Shown in pieces: positions 24,020 to 32,886 of a stretch of 64,000 bases of DNA. This DNA comes from Micromonospora craniellae (GTDB lineage: Bacteria; Actinomycetota; Actinomycetes; Mycobacteriales; Micromonosporaceae), in NCBI RefSeq assembly GCF_014764405.1, contig NZ_CP061725.1, positions 2,294,001 through 2,358,000 on the forward strand. Direction: 5' to 3'. Under the pieces are notes generated by a model, which saw only the letters and a program-made list of their open reading frames with translations, was not told the DNA's origin and ran no database searches. Both the position numbers and the translations under genes were made by a program. Position 1 is the stretch's first letter. Each line of letters opens with the position of its first letter.

Positions 24020-25095
24020 GCGCGGGTCTCGGCGGCCTTGACCGCGGCCCAGACCGGTTGCCCCGGAGTGAGCGCGAGTTGGGCGGCGGCGGACGGGGTG
24101 ACGTCGGCGGCGACCTCGATCGGGCCGGTGAGCTGGATGCGCAGGTTGTCGCCGTGCCGCTGGACCCCGGTGATGGTGGCCGGCCAGGTGTTGCGCGGGC
24201 TGCCGTCGGGTTGGCGGGGGTGCAGCGCCACCGCGGACGGCGGGAACGCCACGAACACGTCGCCGTCGTGCGGGTCCCCGGCGGTCAGCCGGAACCCGTC
24301 ACCGAGCCGGACGTGATGCCCGCTGGCGTGCCCGCGGTAGAGGTTGAGGCCGACCAGGCGGGCCACGTAGTCGGTGCGGGGCTGCGCGGTGATGGTGGCG
24401 GCGCTGCCCTCCTGCACGACGCAGCCGTGTTCGATGATGACCAGCCGGTCGGCGAGCACCAGGGCGTCGAGCGGGTCGTGGGTGACCAGCAGGGTGGCTC
24501 CGGTGTGCGCGGCGAGGTGCCGCTGCAACTGGGCCCGGGTGTCGAGCCGGGTGCCGGCGTCGAGCGCGGCGAGTGGCTCGTCGAGCAGCAGCAGCGCCGG
24601 TTCGACAGCCAGAGCGCGGGCGAGGGCGACCCGCTGGGCCTGCCCGCCGGAGAGCTGCCGGGGCTTGTGCCGGGCGTACTCGGCCAGTCCCATCCGGGCC
24701 AGCCAGTCGGCGGCCCGCTGCCGGGCCCGCTGCCGGTTCAGGCCCTGCCGTCGGGGGCCGAAGGCGATGTTGTCCAGCGCGGTGAGGTGCGGAAAGAGTA
24801 GGTAGTCCTGGAAGACCACGCCGACGGACCGGCGCTCGGGCGGGGTCCAGATCCGCCGCTCGGGGTGGTCGAGGTCGCGGCCGTCCAGGGTGAGCTGCCC
24901 GGCCGAGAGCGGGAGCAGCCCGGCGAGGGTACGCAGCGCGGTGGTCTTGCCGGCCCCGTTGGGCCCGAGCAGCGCGACCACCTCGCCGGGGCCGATGGTC
25001 AGCGGCAGGTCCAGCCGGAAGTCACCCCGCGTCACCACCAGGTGGGCATCGAGCAGCGGCGACCCGGCGGCAGGTGTCGGTGGCGGTGTGGTCAT
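23998..25095 (-). CDS. modC: Molybdate ABC transporter ATP-binding protein ModC
   Basis: 365 residues from ATG at 25095, overlapping the modB stop by 4 nt. Walker A GPNGAGKT, Q-loop VFQDYLLFPHL, signature LSGGQAQRVALARAL and Walker B LLLLDEPLAALD are present. The C terminus carries a MOP/TOBE-like region (WPATITGVQRHGDNLRIQL) typical of ModC, which senses molybdate and closes the transporter. Energises uptake through ModB at the membrane. Confidence 0.92.
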   Translation of the reverse strand: MTTPPPTPAAGSPLLDAHLVVTRGDFRLDLPLTIGPGEVVALLGPNGAGKTTALRTLAGLLPLSAGQLTLDGRDLDHPERRIWTPPERRSVGVVFQDYLLFPHLTALDNIAFGPRRQGLNRQRARQRAADWLARMGLAEYARHKPRQLSGGQAQRVALARALAVEPALLLLDEPLAALDAGTRLDTRAQLQRHLAAHTGATLLVTHDPLDALVLADRLVIIEHGCVVQEGSAATITAQPRTDYVARLVGLNLYRGHASGHHVRLGDGFRLTAGDPHDGDVFVAFPPSAVALHPRQPDGSPRNTWPATITGVQRHGDNLRIQLTGPIEVAADVTPSAAAQLALTPGQPVWAAVKAAETRAYPAAPV

Positions 25096-25904
25096 GACGA
25101 GCTGATCCACCGGTCGCGGAGGCAGGCCAGGATCACCACGGAGACGGTGAGCAGGATGAGGCTGAGCACGATCGCGGCCTCCAGATCGGTCTCCAGGGCG
25201 AGGTAGACGGCCAGCGGCATGGTCTGGGTCCGACCGGGATAGTTGCCGGCGAAGGTGATGGTGGCGCCGAACTCGCCGAGGGCACGAGCCCAGCAGAGCA
25301 CCGCCCCGGCCGCGATGCCGGGTGCGACGAGCGGCAGGGTGACGTGGGTGAAGGTGGTCCACCGGCCGGCGCCGAGGGTGGCGGCGGCCTCCTCGTAGCG
25401 GGTGTCGGCGCCGCGCAGCGCCCCCTCCACGGCGATGATCAGGAAGGGCATGGCGACGAACGCCTCGGCGAGCACCACCGCCGTGGTGGTGAACGGCAGG
25501 GTGATGCCGAACGTGCTGTCGAGCCAGGAGCCGACCAGCCCGCGCCGGCCGAAGACCAGCAGCAACGCCACGCCGCCCACCACCGGGGGCAGCACCAGCG
25601 GCACGGTGATCAGTGCGCGGACCACCCGGCGGCCGGGGAACGACACCCGTGCCAGCAACCAGGCCAGCGGGATGCCGAGGACGAGACAGAGCAGGGTGGC
25701 CAGCGAGGCGGTCTGCACCGACAGCCGCAGCGCGGTGAGCACGCCCGGTTCGGTGAGTCGCTGCGGCAGGGTGCTCCACGGCGTCCGGACCAGCAGCCCG
25801 ACCAGGGGCAACACCAGGAAGACCAGTCCGAGCGCCGCAGGCACCAGCAGCCCGATCGGAATCCGCCCGGTACGCCGGGTACGGGTGCGCACGGTGCGGG
25901 TCAC
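25092..25904 (-). CDS. modB: Molybdate ABC transporter permease ModB
   Basis: 270 residues with GTG start. A basic N terminus is followed by membrane helices beginning at PIGLLVPAALGLVFLVLPL. The inner-membrane component signature EEAAATLGAGRWTTFTHVTLPLVAPGI (EAA loop) contacts ModC. It starts 3 bp after modA ends and overlaps modC. Confidence 0.92.
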   Translation of the reverse strand: MTRTVRTRTRRTGRIPIGLLVPAALGLVFLVLPLVGLLVRTPWSTLPQRLTEPGVLTALRLSVQTASLATLLCLVLGIPLAWLLARVSFPGRRVVRALITVPLVLPPVVGGVALLLVFGRRGLVGSWLDSTFGITLPFTTTAVVLAEAFVAMPFLIIAVEGALRGADTRYEEAAATLGAGRWTTFTHVTLPLVAPGIAAGAVLCWARALGEFGATITFAGNYPGRTQTMPLAVYLALETDLEAAIVLSLILLTVSVVILACLRDRWISSS

Positions 25905-25907
25905 CGG

Positions 25908-26681
25908 CTACGGCGCCTGGAATCCGGCTTCGGTCAGCACGGCCTGCCCGGTGTCGGAACGGACGTACTCCAGGAAGGCCCGGGCGGTGGGCTTGTTGGT
26001 GGCGTCCTTGAGCAGCACGATCGGGTAGTCGTTGATCGCCCCCGCCGATTCGGGGAACTCCACGCCGTCGACCTCCGCGTCAGCGGCCCGTACGTCGGTG
26101 CGGTAGACCAGCGCGGCATCCACCTCGCCCAGGCGCACCTTGGACAACGCCGCCTTCACGTCCTGCTCCAGGGTGACCGGGGTGAGCGCCACGCCGGCCG
26201 CGTCCAGCACCGTACGCGCCGCCGCCCCGCAGGGCACCTGCTCGGCGCAGAGGGCGACCTTCGCGCCGGGCCTGGTCAGGTCACTCAGCCCGGTCACCCG
26301 GTCGGGGTTGCCCTGCGGTACGGCGATGACGAGCTGGTTGCGGACGAAGGTGGCCGGCTCACCGTCGGCGTTGCCCGCCTCGGTGACGGTGGCCATCGGG
26401 GCCGGGGCGGCGGAGGCGAACACATCGGCGGGTGCGCCCTGGTTGATCTGGGTGGCCAGCGCGGAACTGCCGGCGAAGCTGAAGGTCACCTGCACGCCCT
26501 GGTGGGCCGCCTCGAAGTCCCGCCCGATCCGGGTGAACGACTCGGTCAGTGACGCGGCGGCGAAGACGGTCAGCTCACCGCCGATCCCGTTCCCGCCGGC
26601 CGGTGGGGCGGCGGCGTCGTCGGCGCATCCGCCGAGCAGCGCGAGTGCGGTGACCGCGGCCAGGAGTCGTACTGCCTTCAC
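25908..26681 (-). CDS. modA: Molybdate-binding lipoprotein ModA
   Basis: 257 residues. The signal peptide ends in lipobox LLGGC with Cys19 as lipidation site. The mature protein has LTVFAAASLTESFTRI and FAGSSALATQINQGAPADVF, the oxyanion-binding serine blocks of ModA. It captures molybdate or tungstate outside the membrane and passes it to ModB. The start overlaps the upstream regulator gene by 4 nt. A 29-bp piece of this gene recurs at 30902-30930. Confidence 0.92.
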   Translation of the reverse strand: MKAVRLLAAVTALALLGGCADDAAAPPAGGNGIGGELTVFAAASLTESFTRIGRDFEAAHQGVQVTFSFAGSSALATQINQGAPADVFASAAPAPMATVTEAGNADGEPATFVRNQLVIAVPQGNPDRVTGLSDLTRPGAKVALCAEQVPCGAAARTVLDAAGVALTPVTLEQDVKAALSKVRLGEVDAALVYRTDVRAADAEVDGVEFPESAGAINDYPIVLLKDATNKPTARAFLEYVRSDTGQAVLTEAGFQAP

Positions 26682-27103
26682 GAGTGGGCCCTTCCTCTGG
26701 TGCCGGCCGGCACGGTGGGTCTCTCCACCACGACGGTGGTCGACTTGATCACTGCCACCGCCACGGACCCCACCTCCAGGCCGAGGTGGTCGACCGCTTC
26801 CCGGCTCATCAGCGAGACCAGCCGGAACGGGCCGGCCTGGATGTCGACCTGGGCCATCACCGCGTCCTTGACCACGGCGGTGACGATGCCGCGCAACCGG
26901 TTCCGCGCCGAGGACTCGTCGGCCCGCCCGCCGGGATCGGCGGCCTGGGCGCGGACGAACGCGGCCAGCTCGACGCCGTCGATCACCCGGTGGCCGTGCT
27001 CGTCACGGCCGGCGGTGAGCCGACCGGCGTCCACCCAGCGACGCATGGTGTCGACGCTGACCCCGAGCAGCTCGGCCGCCTCACCCATCCGGAACATGGT
27101 CAC
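26678..27103 (-). CDS. HTH-TOBE molybdate-responsive regulator
   Basis: 141 residues. An excisionase/MerR-like HTH (MGEAAELLGVSVDTMRRWVDAGRL, about 6-29) is followed by a TOBE domain (NRLRGIVTAVVKD to VAVAVIKSTTVVVE, about 68-130) that binds molybdate. It is first in the operon and overlaps modA, so it probably regulates the transporter as a ModE analogue. The promoter lies in 27104-27223. Confidence 0.85.
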   Translation of the reverse strand: MTMFRMGEAAELLGVSVDTMRRWVDAGRLTAGRDEHGHRVIDGVELAAFVRAQAADPGGRADESSARNRLRGIVTAVVKDAVMAQVDIQAGPFRLVSLMSREAVDHLGLEVGSVAVAVIKSTTVVVERPTVPAGTRGRAHS

Positions 27104-27223
27104 GGGCGGATCGTAGCGGGCCGCAGGTACGACTCGGAAGCCCTCATCTCGGCCGCATCCGCGATGCCCTACACGTAGCTGCGGCCGTATCCGCGCCGGG
27201 AAGACTCCTGCGGCCGACGGTGA

Positions 27224-27466
27224 CCGGAGTTACCCCGCTCGGCGGAACTTCCGGCGTCGGCCACCCCGGCCGCCGCCGCGCCGAGCGAGGCCGCCGGAGT
27301 GCTGGGCGTACGTGATCCGTGGGTGAAGGCCGCCGACGACGGCATGACCGCGGCGTTCGCCACGCTGGTCAACGACGGCGACACCGACGTCACGCTGACC
27401 GGCGCCAGCACCGAGGTGTCCCCGATGGAGGTGCACGAGATGGCCATGCGGGACGGCGAGATGCGC
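27224..27466 (+). pseudogene. Copper chaperone PCu(A)C domain, truncated at both ends
   Basis: The frame is open from a stop at 27221 and reads an Ala/Pro linker, then VRDPWVKAADDGMTAAFATLVN and VSPMEVHEMAMRDGEM, the first half of a PCuAC domain with the first His/Met copper ligands. The signal peptide and the C-terminal half with the second H-x-M ligands are missing. The sequence joins directly to EfeB coding sequence near 27466. Confidence 0.75.
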
Positions 27467-28530
27467 GGCGGTCGAGCCGTTCCACGGCGTACACCAGTCC
27501 GGGATCGCGACCGAACCGCAGGCCCACGCGGCCTTCGTCGCCTTCACCCTGCGCCCCGGCACCGACCGGGCTGCCCTGCGCCGGATGCTGCGGCTGCTCT
27601 CCGACGACGCCGCCCGGCTCACCCAGGGCCGACCGGCGCTGGCCGACACCGAGCCGGAACTGGGTCTGCTGCCCGCCCGGCTCACCGTCACCTTCGGCTT
27701 CGGCCCCGGCCTGTTCACCGGCGCCAGCCTCGACGACCGCCGCCCGCCCTCGCTCGCCGACCTGCCCGCGTTCCGGATCGACCGGCTGCAACCACGGTGG
27801 TCCGGCGGGGACCTGCTCGTGCAGGTGTGCGCCGACGACCCGATCACGGTCGCGCACGCCCAGCGGGTGCTGGTCAAGGACAGCCGCCCGTTCGCCACCG
27901 TCCGTTGGGTCCAGCAGGGCTTCCGGCGGGCCGCTGGTGCCGAGCCGGGCCACACCCAACGCAACCTGTTCGGCCAGCTCGACGGCACCGCCAACCCGAA
28001 GCCGGGGCACACCGGTGGCGACTGCGGTCTGGGTGCCGGACTGGCCGGACTGGCTTCGGCACGGCACCACGCTCGTGGTGCGGCGGATCAGCATGGACCT
28101 GGAGACCTGGGACCTACTCGGCCGCGTCGACCGGGAACTGGCGGTCGGCCGGCGACTGGGCAGCGGTGCCCCGCTGACCGGGGTGCACGAGCACGACGAG
28201 CCCGACTTCGCGGCCCTCGGCCCGGACGGGTTGACCGTGATGCCGAATTTCTCGCACGTCACCCGGGCACACGTCACCGACGACCGGTTCCGGATCCTTC
28301 GCCGCCCCTACAACTACGATGGGACACCGGCCGCCGACGGCACCGCCGACAGCGGACTTATCTTCGCCTCCTACCAGGCCGACATCGACCGGAAGTTCCT
28401 GCCCATCCAGCGGCGGCTCGCCGAGCGGGACCTGCTCAACGAGTGGGTCACCCCGATCGGTTCCGCCGTCTTCGCCGTCCCGCCGGGGTGCCCGGAGGGC
28501 GGCTGGATCGGCCAGCAACTGCTCGACTGA
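27467..28530 (+). pseudogene. EfeB/Dyp-type peroxidase, N-truncated and frameshifted
   Basis: From VEPFHGVHQSGIATEPQ the frame is a deferrochelatase/Dyp-peroxidase, with the DGTANPKPG block (GXXDG region) at about 27985. Between about 27990 and 28010 the frame changes by one base and continues VWVPDWPDWLRHGTTLVVRRISMDL to GWIGQQLLD and a normal stop. The Tat signal and first part are lost. EfeB normally uses haem on the cell surface for iron recovery and sits beside PCuAC/CopC genes. The frameshift could be a sequencing error, but the lost N terminus could not. Confidence 0.85.
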
Positions 28531-28546
28531 CGAGGAGAATCACCGC

Positions 28547-29161
28547 ATGTCCACCCGCCTCCGCCACCGGGTCACCGCCGCACTGGCCGCCTCGCTGCTG
28601 GCCGCCACGGCGCTGCTGGCCACGCCCGCGTCCCCCGCGTACGCGCACAACGTGCTGACCAAGGCGACCCCGGCCCAGGACGCCGAGCTCACCAAGGCGC
28701 CGACCAAGGTCACCCTCCAGTTCCTGCAGCGGCTGAACCCCGACTACACCACGATCACGCTCAGCGACGCGGACAAGGCGAAGGTGGCCACCAGCGAGGC
28801 CGAGGTGGACGGCACCAAGGGCACGATCACCATCGACACGCCGCTGGTCAACGGCACCTACACGGTGGCGTACCGGATCGTCTCCGCCGACGGGCACCCG
28901 GTGCAGGGGTCGTACCAGTTCACCGTGGCCGACCCGACCGCCACCGCCGAGCCCACCCCCACGCTTAGCCCCACGCCCAGCCCGGAGCCGACCGAGGCGG
29001 CGCCGTCGGCCGAGCCGACCGTCTCCGCCAGCCCCGCCGCGAGCGGCGCCGACGACGACTCGACCCCGGTGGGGCTGCTGGTCGGTGCCGGGGTGCTGAT
29101 CGTGCTGGCGGCCGGTGCGGCGGGGTTTCTGCTGCGCCGTCGCCGCACCGCCGGGCAGTGA
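28547..29161 (+). CDS. Secreted, membrane-anchored CopC-domain protein
   Basis: 204 residues from ATG at 28547 with GAGGAGAA upstream. The signal peptide ends AYA, so the mature chain starts with His (HNVLTKATPA), the N-terminal histidine of the CopC copper site; the second copper His lies in SADGHPVQGSYQF. A Pro/Thr/Glu-rich stalk, one membrane helix (LLVGAGVLIVLAAGAAGFLL) and RRRR anchor follow. It is a periplasmic-type copper binder in the remains of a PCuAC-EfeB-CopC cluster. Confidence 0.88.
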   Translation: MSTRLRHRVTAALAASLLAATALLATPASPAYAHNVLTKATPAQDAELTKAPTKVTLQFLQRLNPDYTTITLSDADKAKVATSEAEVDGTKGTITIDTPLVNGTYTVAYRIVSADGHPVQGSYQFTVADPTATAEPTPTLSPTPSPEPTEAAPSAEPTVSASPAASGADDDSTPVGLLVGAGVLIVLAAGAAGFLLRRRRTAGQ

Positions 29162-29165
29162 CCGA

Positions 29166-29201
29166 CCCGGCTCACCGTCACCTTCGGCTTCGGCCCCGGC
29201 C
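29166..29201 (+). repeat. 36-bp exact copy of internal efeB sequence
   Basis: CCCGGCTCACCGTCACCTTC and the next 16 bases repeat the efeB segment at 27676-27711 (coding RLTVTFGFGPG), here just after the copC stop. It is a scar of rearrangement rather than coding sequence. Confidence 0.8.
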
Positions 29202-29240
29202 GACCACCCTGGCCAACCCGACATCCGGCTAACCGAACTT

Positions 29241-30574
29241 TTAACCCATGCTGCCGTCGCCGACCGGCAGTCCGACGCCCGGCCCGCAGCCGACACCGCA
29301 CCCGACAGGGCAGCCGACACCGCACCCGACCTGGCAACCGACAGCACACCCGAGCCGGCAGCCGCTGCCGGTCACCGGGCCGGGCTCCGGCCCGGGTCCG
29401 ATGCCGGCCCCGGCCACCCTGCTGATCGCCGGAGTGACCGTGAGGCCGGTCGGCGCGGTCAGCGGGGTGGCCGCCGTGGTGTAGCCGGGACTCGCGTCGA
29501 TGGACGACGCGGTGGCCACCGTGCCGGTCTGGATCAGCGCCGGTGTCACGGAGGTCCCGGTCACGGTGGCGACCACGGTGATCGGCGTCAGGTTACTGCC
29601 GCCGGGGAACGGCACGTTGGAGTTCGTGCAGGTGATGCTCTGCCCGGAGGGCGTGCCACAGGCGGTAGCGCGCCGGACAGGGTTCGGGCCGTACCGCCGA
29701 CCGGGGTGAGCCGGACCGCGTACCGGCCTGCCGGCACGGTGATCCCGGTGCTGGTGGTGTACTCCGACCCGGTGGTGTTGGCGACCACCTCGACCGGCAC
29801 CACGGAGGCAGTACGGGTGCTCGCCCGCAGCGCGATGGCCGCCGACGAGGTGCTGGTGGCGGTGCTGTTGATCGCGCAGTAGCCGACGCCGTTGCGGCCC
29901 GGTCCGCGGATCACGACCTGGCCCGGCACCCGCCCGCCGGTGGTGGAGATGTACGCCGGGTTCGTGCAGCCGGTGCCCTGGTAGATGCTGTTGCTGTAGT
30001 TGCCGTAGACGTCGAAGCCGATGCCCAGGTAACCGTTGGAGAGGCCGACCGAGCCGCCGCTGAAGGCGGCCGAGTAGCCGAGCGATCCGCCCGGCTGGCC
30101 GATGATCGACGGCGAGCGCGGGTCTGCGGGGTCGACGGCGGCGAGCACGAAGGCCAGGCCGTCCGCCCCGGTGCTGGTGCCGCCATACTGGTAGGCGTTG
30201 AAGGTGACGTGTAGTCCCTGTGACGTCGGCACGCTCACCGCACCGAACACGCCGCCCTGCCGGGTCAACGACGCGGGTGTCAGCCGGAGCTTGCCGCTGC
30301 CCGGCTGGTCGGTGCTGGTCGGGCAGCTCAGCAGCGGGCCGGTGGCGGTGTTGCCGGACGCGCTCAGGCAGGCGCTGTTGCTGCTGGTGCCCGAGGGCAC
30401 ACCCGGCACCGCCACCGCGCCGACGCCGTTGGCGGTGTTGTTGCGGAAGGGTTGGTCGAACAGCACGGTGCCATCCGCCGCAGCCGTGCCGGGCAGCGCG
30501 ACCAGCACTCCTGCGGTCAGCGCGACCGACATCGCCGTTGCGACCCTCGGTCGTCCCCATCGCGCGAACGACAT
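29241..30574 (-). pseudogene. Secreted L-type-lectin/DUF11-like protein, frameshifted
   Basis: ATG at 30574 (GGAGGGG upstream) opens a signal peptide (VALTAGVLVALPGTAAADG) and a legume-lectin-like beta domain (DGLAFVLAAVDPAD, GYLGIGFDVYGNYSN, CTNPAYISTTGG). Around 29650-29700 the frame shifts by one into ACGTPSGQSITCTNSNVPF and a DUF11-like domain with TVTGTSVTPALIQ. It ends in an odd VGC-repeat tail and a stop at 29241. The original frame stops at 29588. A simple indel or small deletion explains it. Likely an exported carbohydrate-binding surface protein originally. Confidence 0.7.
29278..29350 (-). repeat. Short tandem repeat, cysteine-rich VGC tail
   Basis: Tandem units related to CCGACACCGCACCCGACAGG encode, in the frame of the lectin's second half, GCAVGCQVGCGVGCPVGCGVGC. 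Repeats of this sort expand and contract easily; it may not be a real protein tail. Confidence 0.55.
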
Positions 30575-30901
30575 GCACCCCTCCGGACTCATCCACCTCG
30601 CCAACCTCACAGGAGCCTTGCGGTGCCTTTGGTGACAAAAGTGACCACACCCGACATTGAGGGTCAGGCGGGTCACTCGGCGCGGACACGACGTCGGGGT
30701 GACGGCCATGGCGCACCCCTCGGGCGGGTGGATGGCGCAGCACCCGGCGACACGCACACCGGACAAGCTACCGACTTCGTCACCGAAGGCGTTCGTAACG
30801 CTACCTATGGCCACTGTCGACGTGTCGCTGGTCCAGCCCTGTCGGCGTGCCGACCCGCCCGGGAGTCGGCGATGCGGCATCCGGCCGGAATCGATCACCT
30901 T

Positions 30902-30930
30902 CACGCCCTGGTGGGCCGCCTCGAAGTCCC
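30902..30930. repeat. 29-bp exact copy of internal modA sequence
   Basis: CACGCCCTGGTGGGCCGCCT and the next nine bases match 26493-26521 inside modA (minus-strand DFEAAHQG). Flanking bases also read like a solute-binding protein for a few codons. It lies in the spacer upstream of the lectin gene and appears to be a rearrangement scar. Confidence 0.65.
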
Positions 30931-30947
30931 CCTCACCGGTCGGTACG

Positions 30948-31292
30948 TCAGGCGCTGCGCGGGGCGTACATGATCACGGCCACGCCGAGCAGGCAGACCG
31001 CCGCGCCGGTGACGTCCCAGCGGTCCGGCCGGAACCCGTCGAAGATCATTCCCCAGGCCAGCGAACCGGCGACGAACACCCCGCCGTACGCGGCCAGGAT
31101 GCGCCCGAAGTTCGGGTCCGGCTGGAAGGTGGCGACGAAGCCGTACGCCCCGAGGGCGAGCACCCCGGCGGCCACGAACCACAGTCCGCGATGCTCCCGC
31201 CAGCCCTGCCACACCAGCCAGGCCCCGCCGATCTCGGCGACGGCGGCGAGCACGAACAGCAGTACGGAACGCAGCACGGTCACGGCCCGCAC
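30948..31292 (-). CDS. YnfA/UPF0060-family small membrane protein
   Basis: 114 residues, GTG start, four hydrophobic helices (LLFVLAAVAEIGGAWLVW, GLWFVAAGVLALGAYGFV, AYGGVFVAGSLAWGMIF, VTGAAVCLLGVAVIMY). This is the SMR-like YnfA family of four-helix inner-membrane proteins; transported substrate unknown. Stand-alone gene behind a palindromic element. Confidence 0.9.
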   Translation of the reverse strand: MRAVTVLRSVLLFVLAAVAEIGGAWLVWQGWREHRGLWFVAAGVLALGAYGFVATFQPDPNFGRILAAYGGVFVAGSLAWGMIFDGFRPDRWDVTGAAVCLLGVAVIMYAPRSA

Positions 31293-31307
31293 CCTACCGC
31301 CGGCCCA

Positions 31308-31367
31308 GATGTAAGGAAGGGTCCCCTGCTATACACCAGGCGTTAGTACGGGACCCTTCCTTACATC
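31308..31367. repeat. Palindromic element GATGTAAGGAAGGGTCCC, possible terminator
   Basis: Perfect 18-bp arms (31308-31325 and 31350-31367) with a 24-bp spacer. The right arm contains the TAA stop of the FUSC gene. The GTAAGGAAGGGNCC motif recalls a dispersed palindrome that I associate with Micromonospora intergenic regions; here it would also terminate FUSC transcription. Confidence 0.75.
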
Positions 31368-32479
31368 CCGGCGGCGGCGTGCCGGACCAGGCGACGGGCT
31401 TCGTCGCCGGGTACTCCGGTGGCCCGCAGCAGGTCGTTGGCGACGGTCCGCAACTGCGACACCACGATGGTGCCGGAGAAGCCCATCTCCTGTCGGCACG
31501 CCACACCGGCCTCCCGGACCGCCCGCAGCACCCGCTCCCGGGCGCGCTGCGGCTCCTGCCTGGCCAGGAACTCCTGGTGCAGCAGGCGTACGGCCTGGCC
31601 GAAGTGCTCGATGGCGGCGGGCAGGTCCGCCGGTACCGGCTCCTGGTCGCGCAGCGTCGTGTGGATGCGGCGGACCAGGGTCCGGCTGTTGCGGAACGCC
31701 CGGTCCAGATGACCGGCTCCGGCCCGGTACGCGCTCAGCGCCCGCCGTCGCCGCCAGTACAGCGGTGAGAACCGGACCACCTCGGCGGCGGCGGTCACCA
31801 CCTCGTGGACCTGCCGCAACTGCGTCTCCGAGTGACGCATATCGTTGAGCAGCCTCTCCACTCCGCGACCGTCGCCCCGAGCCAGCCTCTCGGCGGCGGT
31901 GGTCATCTGCCTGGCGAAGGTGTCCAGCGCCGGCCCTGCCACCCGGCGCAGGCTGCGGATCGGGTTCATCGGGGCGAGCAGCAGCACCACGACCAGTCCG
32001 GTCGCGCCACCGACCAGCGCGTTGACCGTCCGGGGCAGGAGGACGTCCGGTGAGTTCGGGGCCAGCGTGGCGATCAGCACCGCCGTACCGCCGGCCTGGG
32101 TCACCAGGCCACCGGTCCCCCGTACGGCCACCGCCGCCAGCAGCGCCCCGAACACGATCACGAAGGTCTGCCAGGGACCGGTGCCGACCGTGTCGACCAG
32201 CAGGTCGCCGACGAAGATGCCGAGCAGCACGCCGAGGATCAGTTCGGCGGCACGAATGGCGCGGCGGCCGATCGACGCGGCGATCACACCGACCGCGGCG
32301 GCCGGGGCAAAGGTGGGTTCCGGGTTGCCGAGCACCTGGCCGGCGATCACGAAGGCCAGTGTTGCGGCCAGCCCACCCTGGAACGCCAGCAGAAGGTACT
32401 GCCGCACCCGCCGGAAGCTGCTCTGCCCCGCGGTCGACGCGTGGCCGCGCAGGCTGTCCACCGAGATCCGCATGAGCAC
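31361..32479 (-). CDS. FUSC-family (aromatic acid exporter-like) membrane protein
   Basis: 372 residues. The N-terminal half has about six membrane helices (LLLAFQGGLAATLAFVIAG to ALVGGATGLVVVLLLAPM). The cytoplasmic C-terminal half is helical and charged with LERLARGDGRG-like and RRIHTTLRDQE segments. This is the FUSC/DUF939-type exporter architecture; substrate not predictable. The stop codon lies within the palindromic element. Confidence 0.85.
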   Translation of the reverse strand: MLMRISVDSLRGHASTAGQSSFRRVRQYLLLAFQGGLAATLAFVIAGQVLGNPEPTFAPAAAVGVIAASIGRRAIRAAELILGVLLGIFVGDLLVDTVGTGPWQTFVIVFGALLAAVAVRGTGGLVTQAGGTAVLIATLAPNSPDVLLPRTVNALVGGATGLVVVLLLAPMNPIRSLRRVAGPALDTFARQMTTAAERLARGDGRGVERLLNDMRHSETQLRQVHEVVTAAAEVVRFSPLYWRRRRALSAYRAGAGHLDRAFRNSRTLVRRIHTTLRDQEPVPADLPAAIEHFGQAVRLLHQEFLARQEPQRARERVLRAVREAGVACRQEMGFSGTIVVSQLRTVANDLLRATGVPGDEARRLVRHAAAGM

Positions 32480-32505
32480 GGGTACCCGATGCGTGGCCGG
32501 GCAAC

Positions 32506-32886
32506 CTAACCGGCCGGGTGGGCCATGGTGCCGGTGAGCGTGACGGTGCCCGAAAGCCGGGTGTCCTGCCGCAGGAACTGCACCACCACCGGCACCGGGG
32601 AGTGCAGGACGCAGCCGTACGGGCGGTCCAGGCGGACGGCCTCAGGATCGATCAGGTCGTTGACCCGTATGTGGCGGATCCGCCGGGGACCGACGGCGAA
32701 GTGGTACGGCCCGACCGGTTCGGCGTCCTCGTAGTAGAAGGTGAGCGTGAGCCTGGCCTCGGCATCGGTGGTGTTGAGCACGCAGATCTTGTCGTAGCTG
32801 GTGAACTCCGGTTCCGGTCCGTTGCTGTCGAGCGGGATGTGCCCGCCCGGCACCACCCAGACGCGCCCGCCGAGCTGTCCCATCAC
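32506..32886 (-). CDS. ASRT-family (sensory-rhodopsin-transducer-like) protein
   Basis: 126 residues with WVVPGGHIPLDS, ICVLNTTDAEARLTLTFYYEDAEPVGPY and RIRHIRVNDL, the beta-sandwich pattern of PF07100, named for the Anabaena sensory rhodopsin transducer. No rhodopsin gene is visible, and in most bacteria these proteins are thought to bind small molecules such as sugars. It overlaps the preceding oxidase gene by 4 nt, suggesting a joint role in sugar-derivative metabolism. Confidence 0.82.
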   Translation of the reverse strand: MMGQLGGRVWVVPGGHIPLDSNGPEPEFTSYDKICVLNTTDAEARLTLTFYYEDAEPVGPYHFAVGPRRIRHIRVNDLIDPEAVRLDRPYGCVLHSPVPVVVQFLRQDTRLSGTVTLTGTMAHPAG

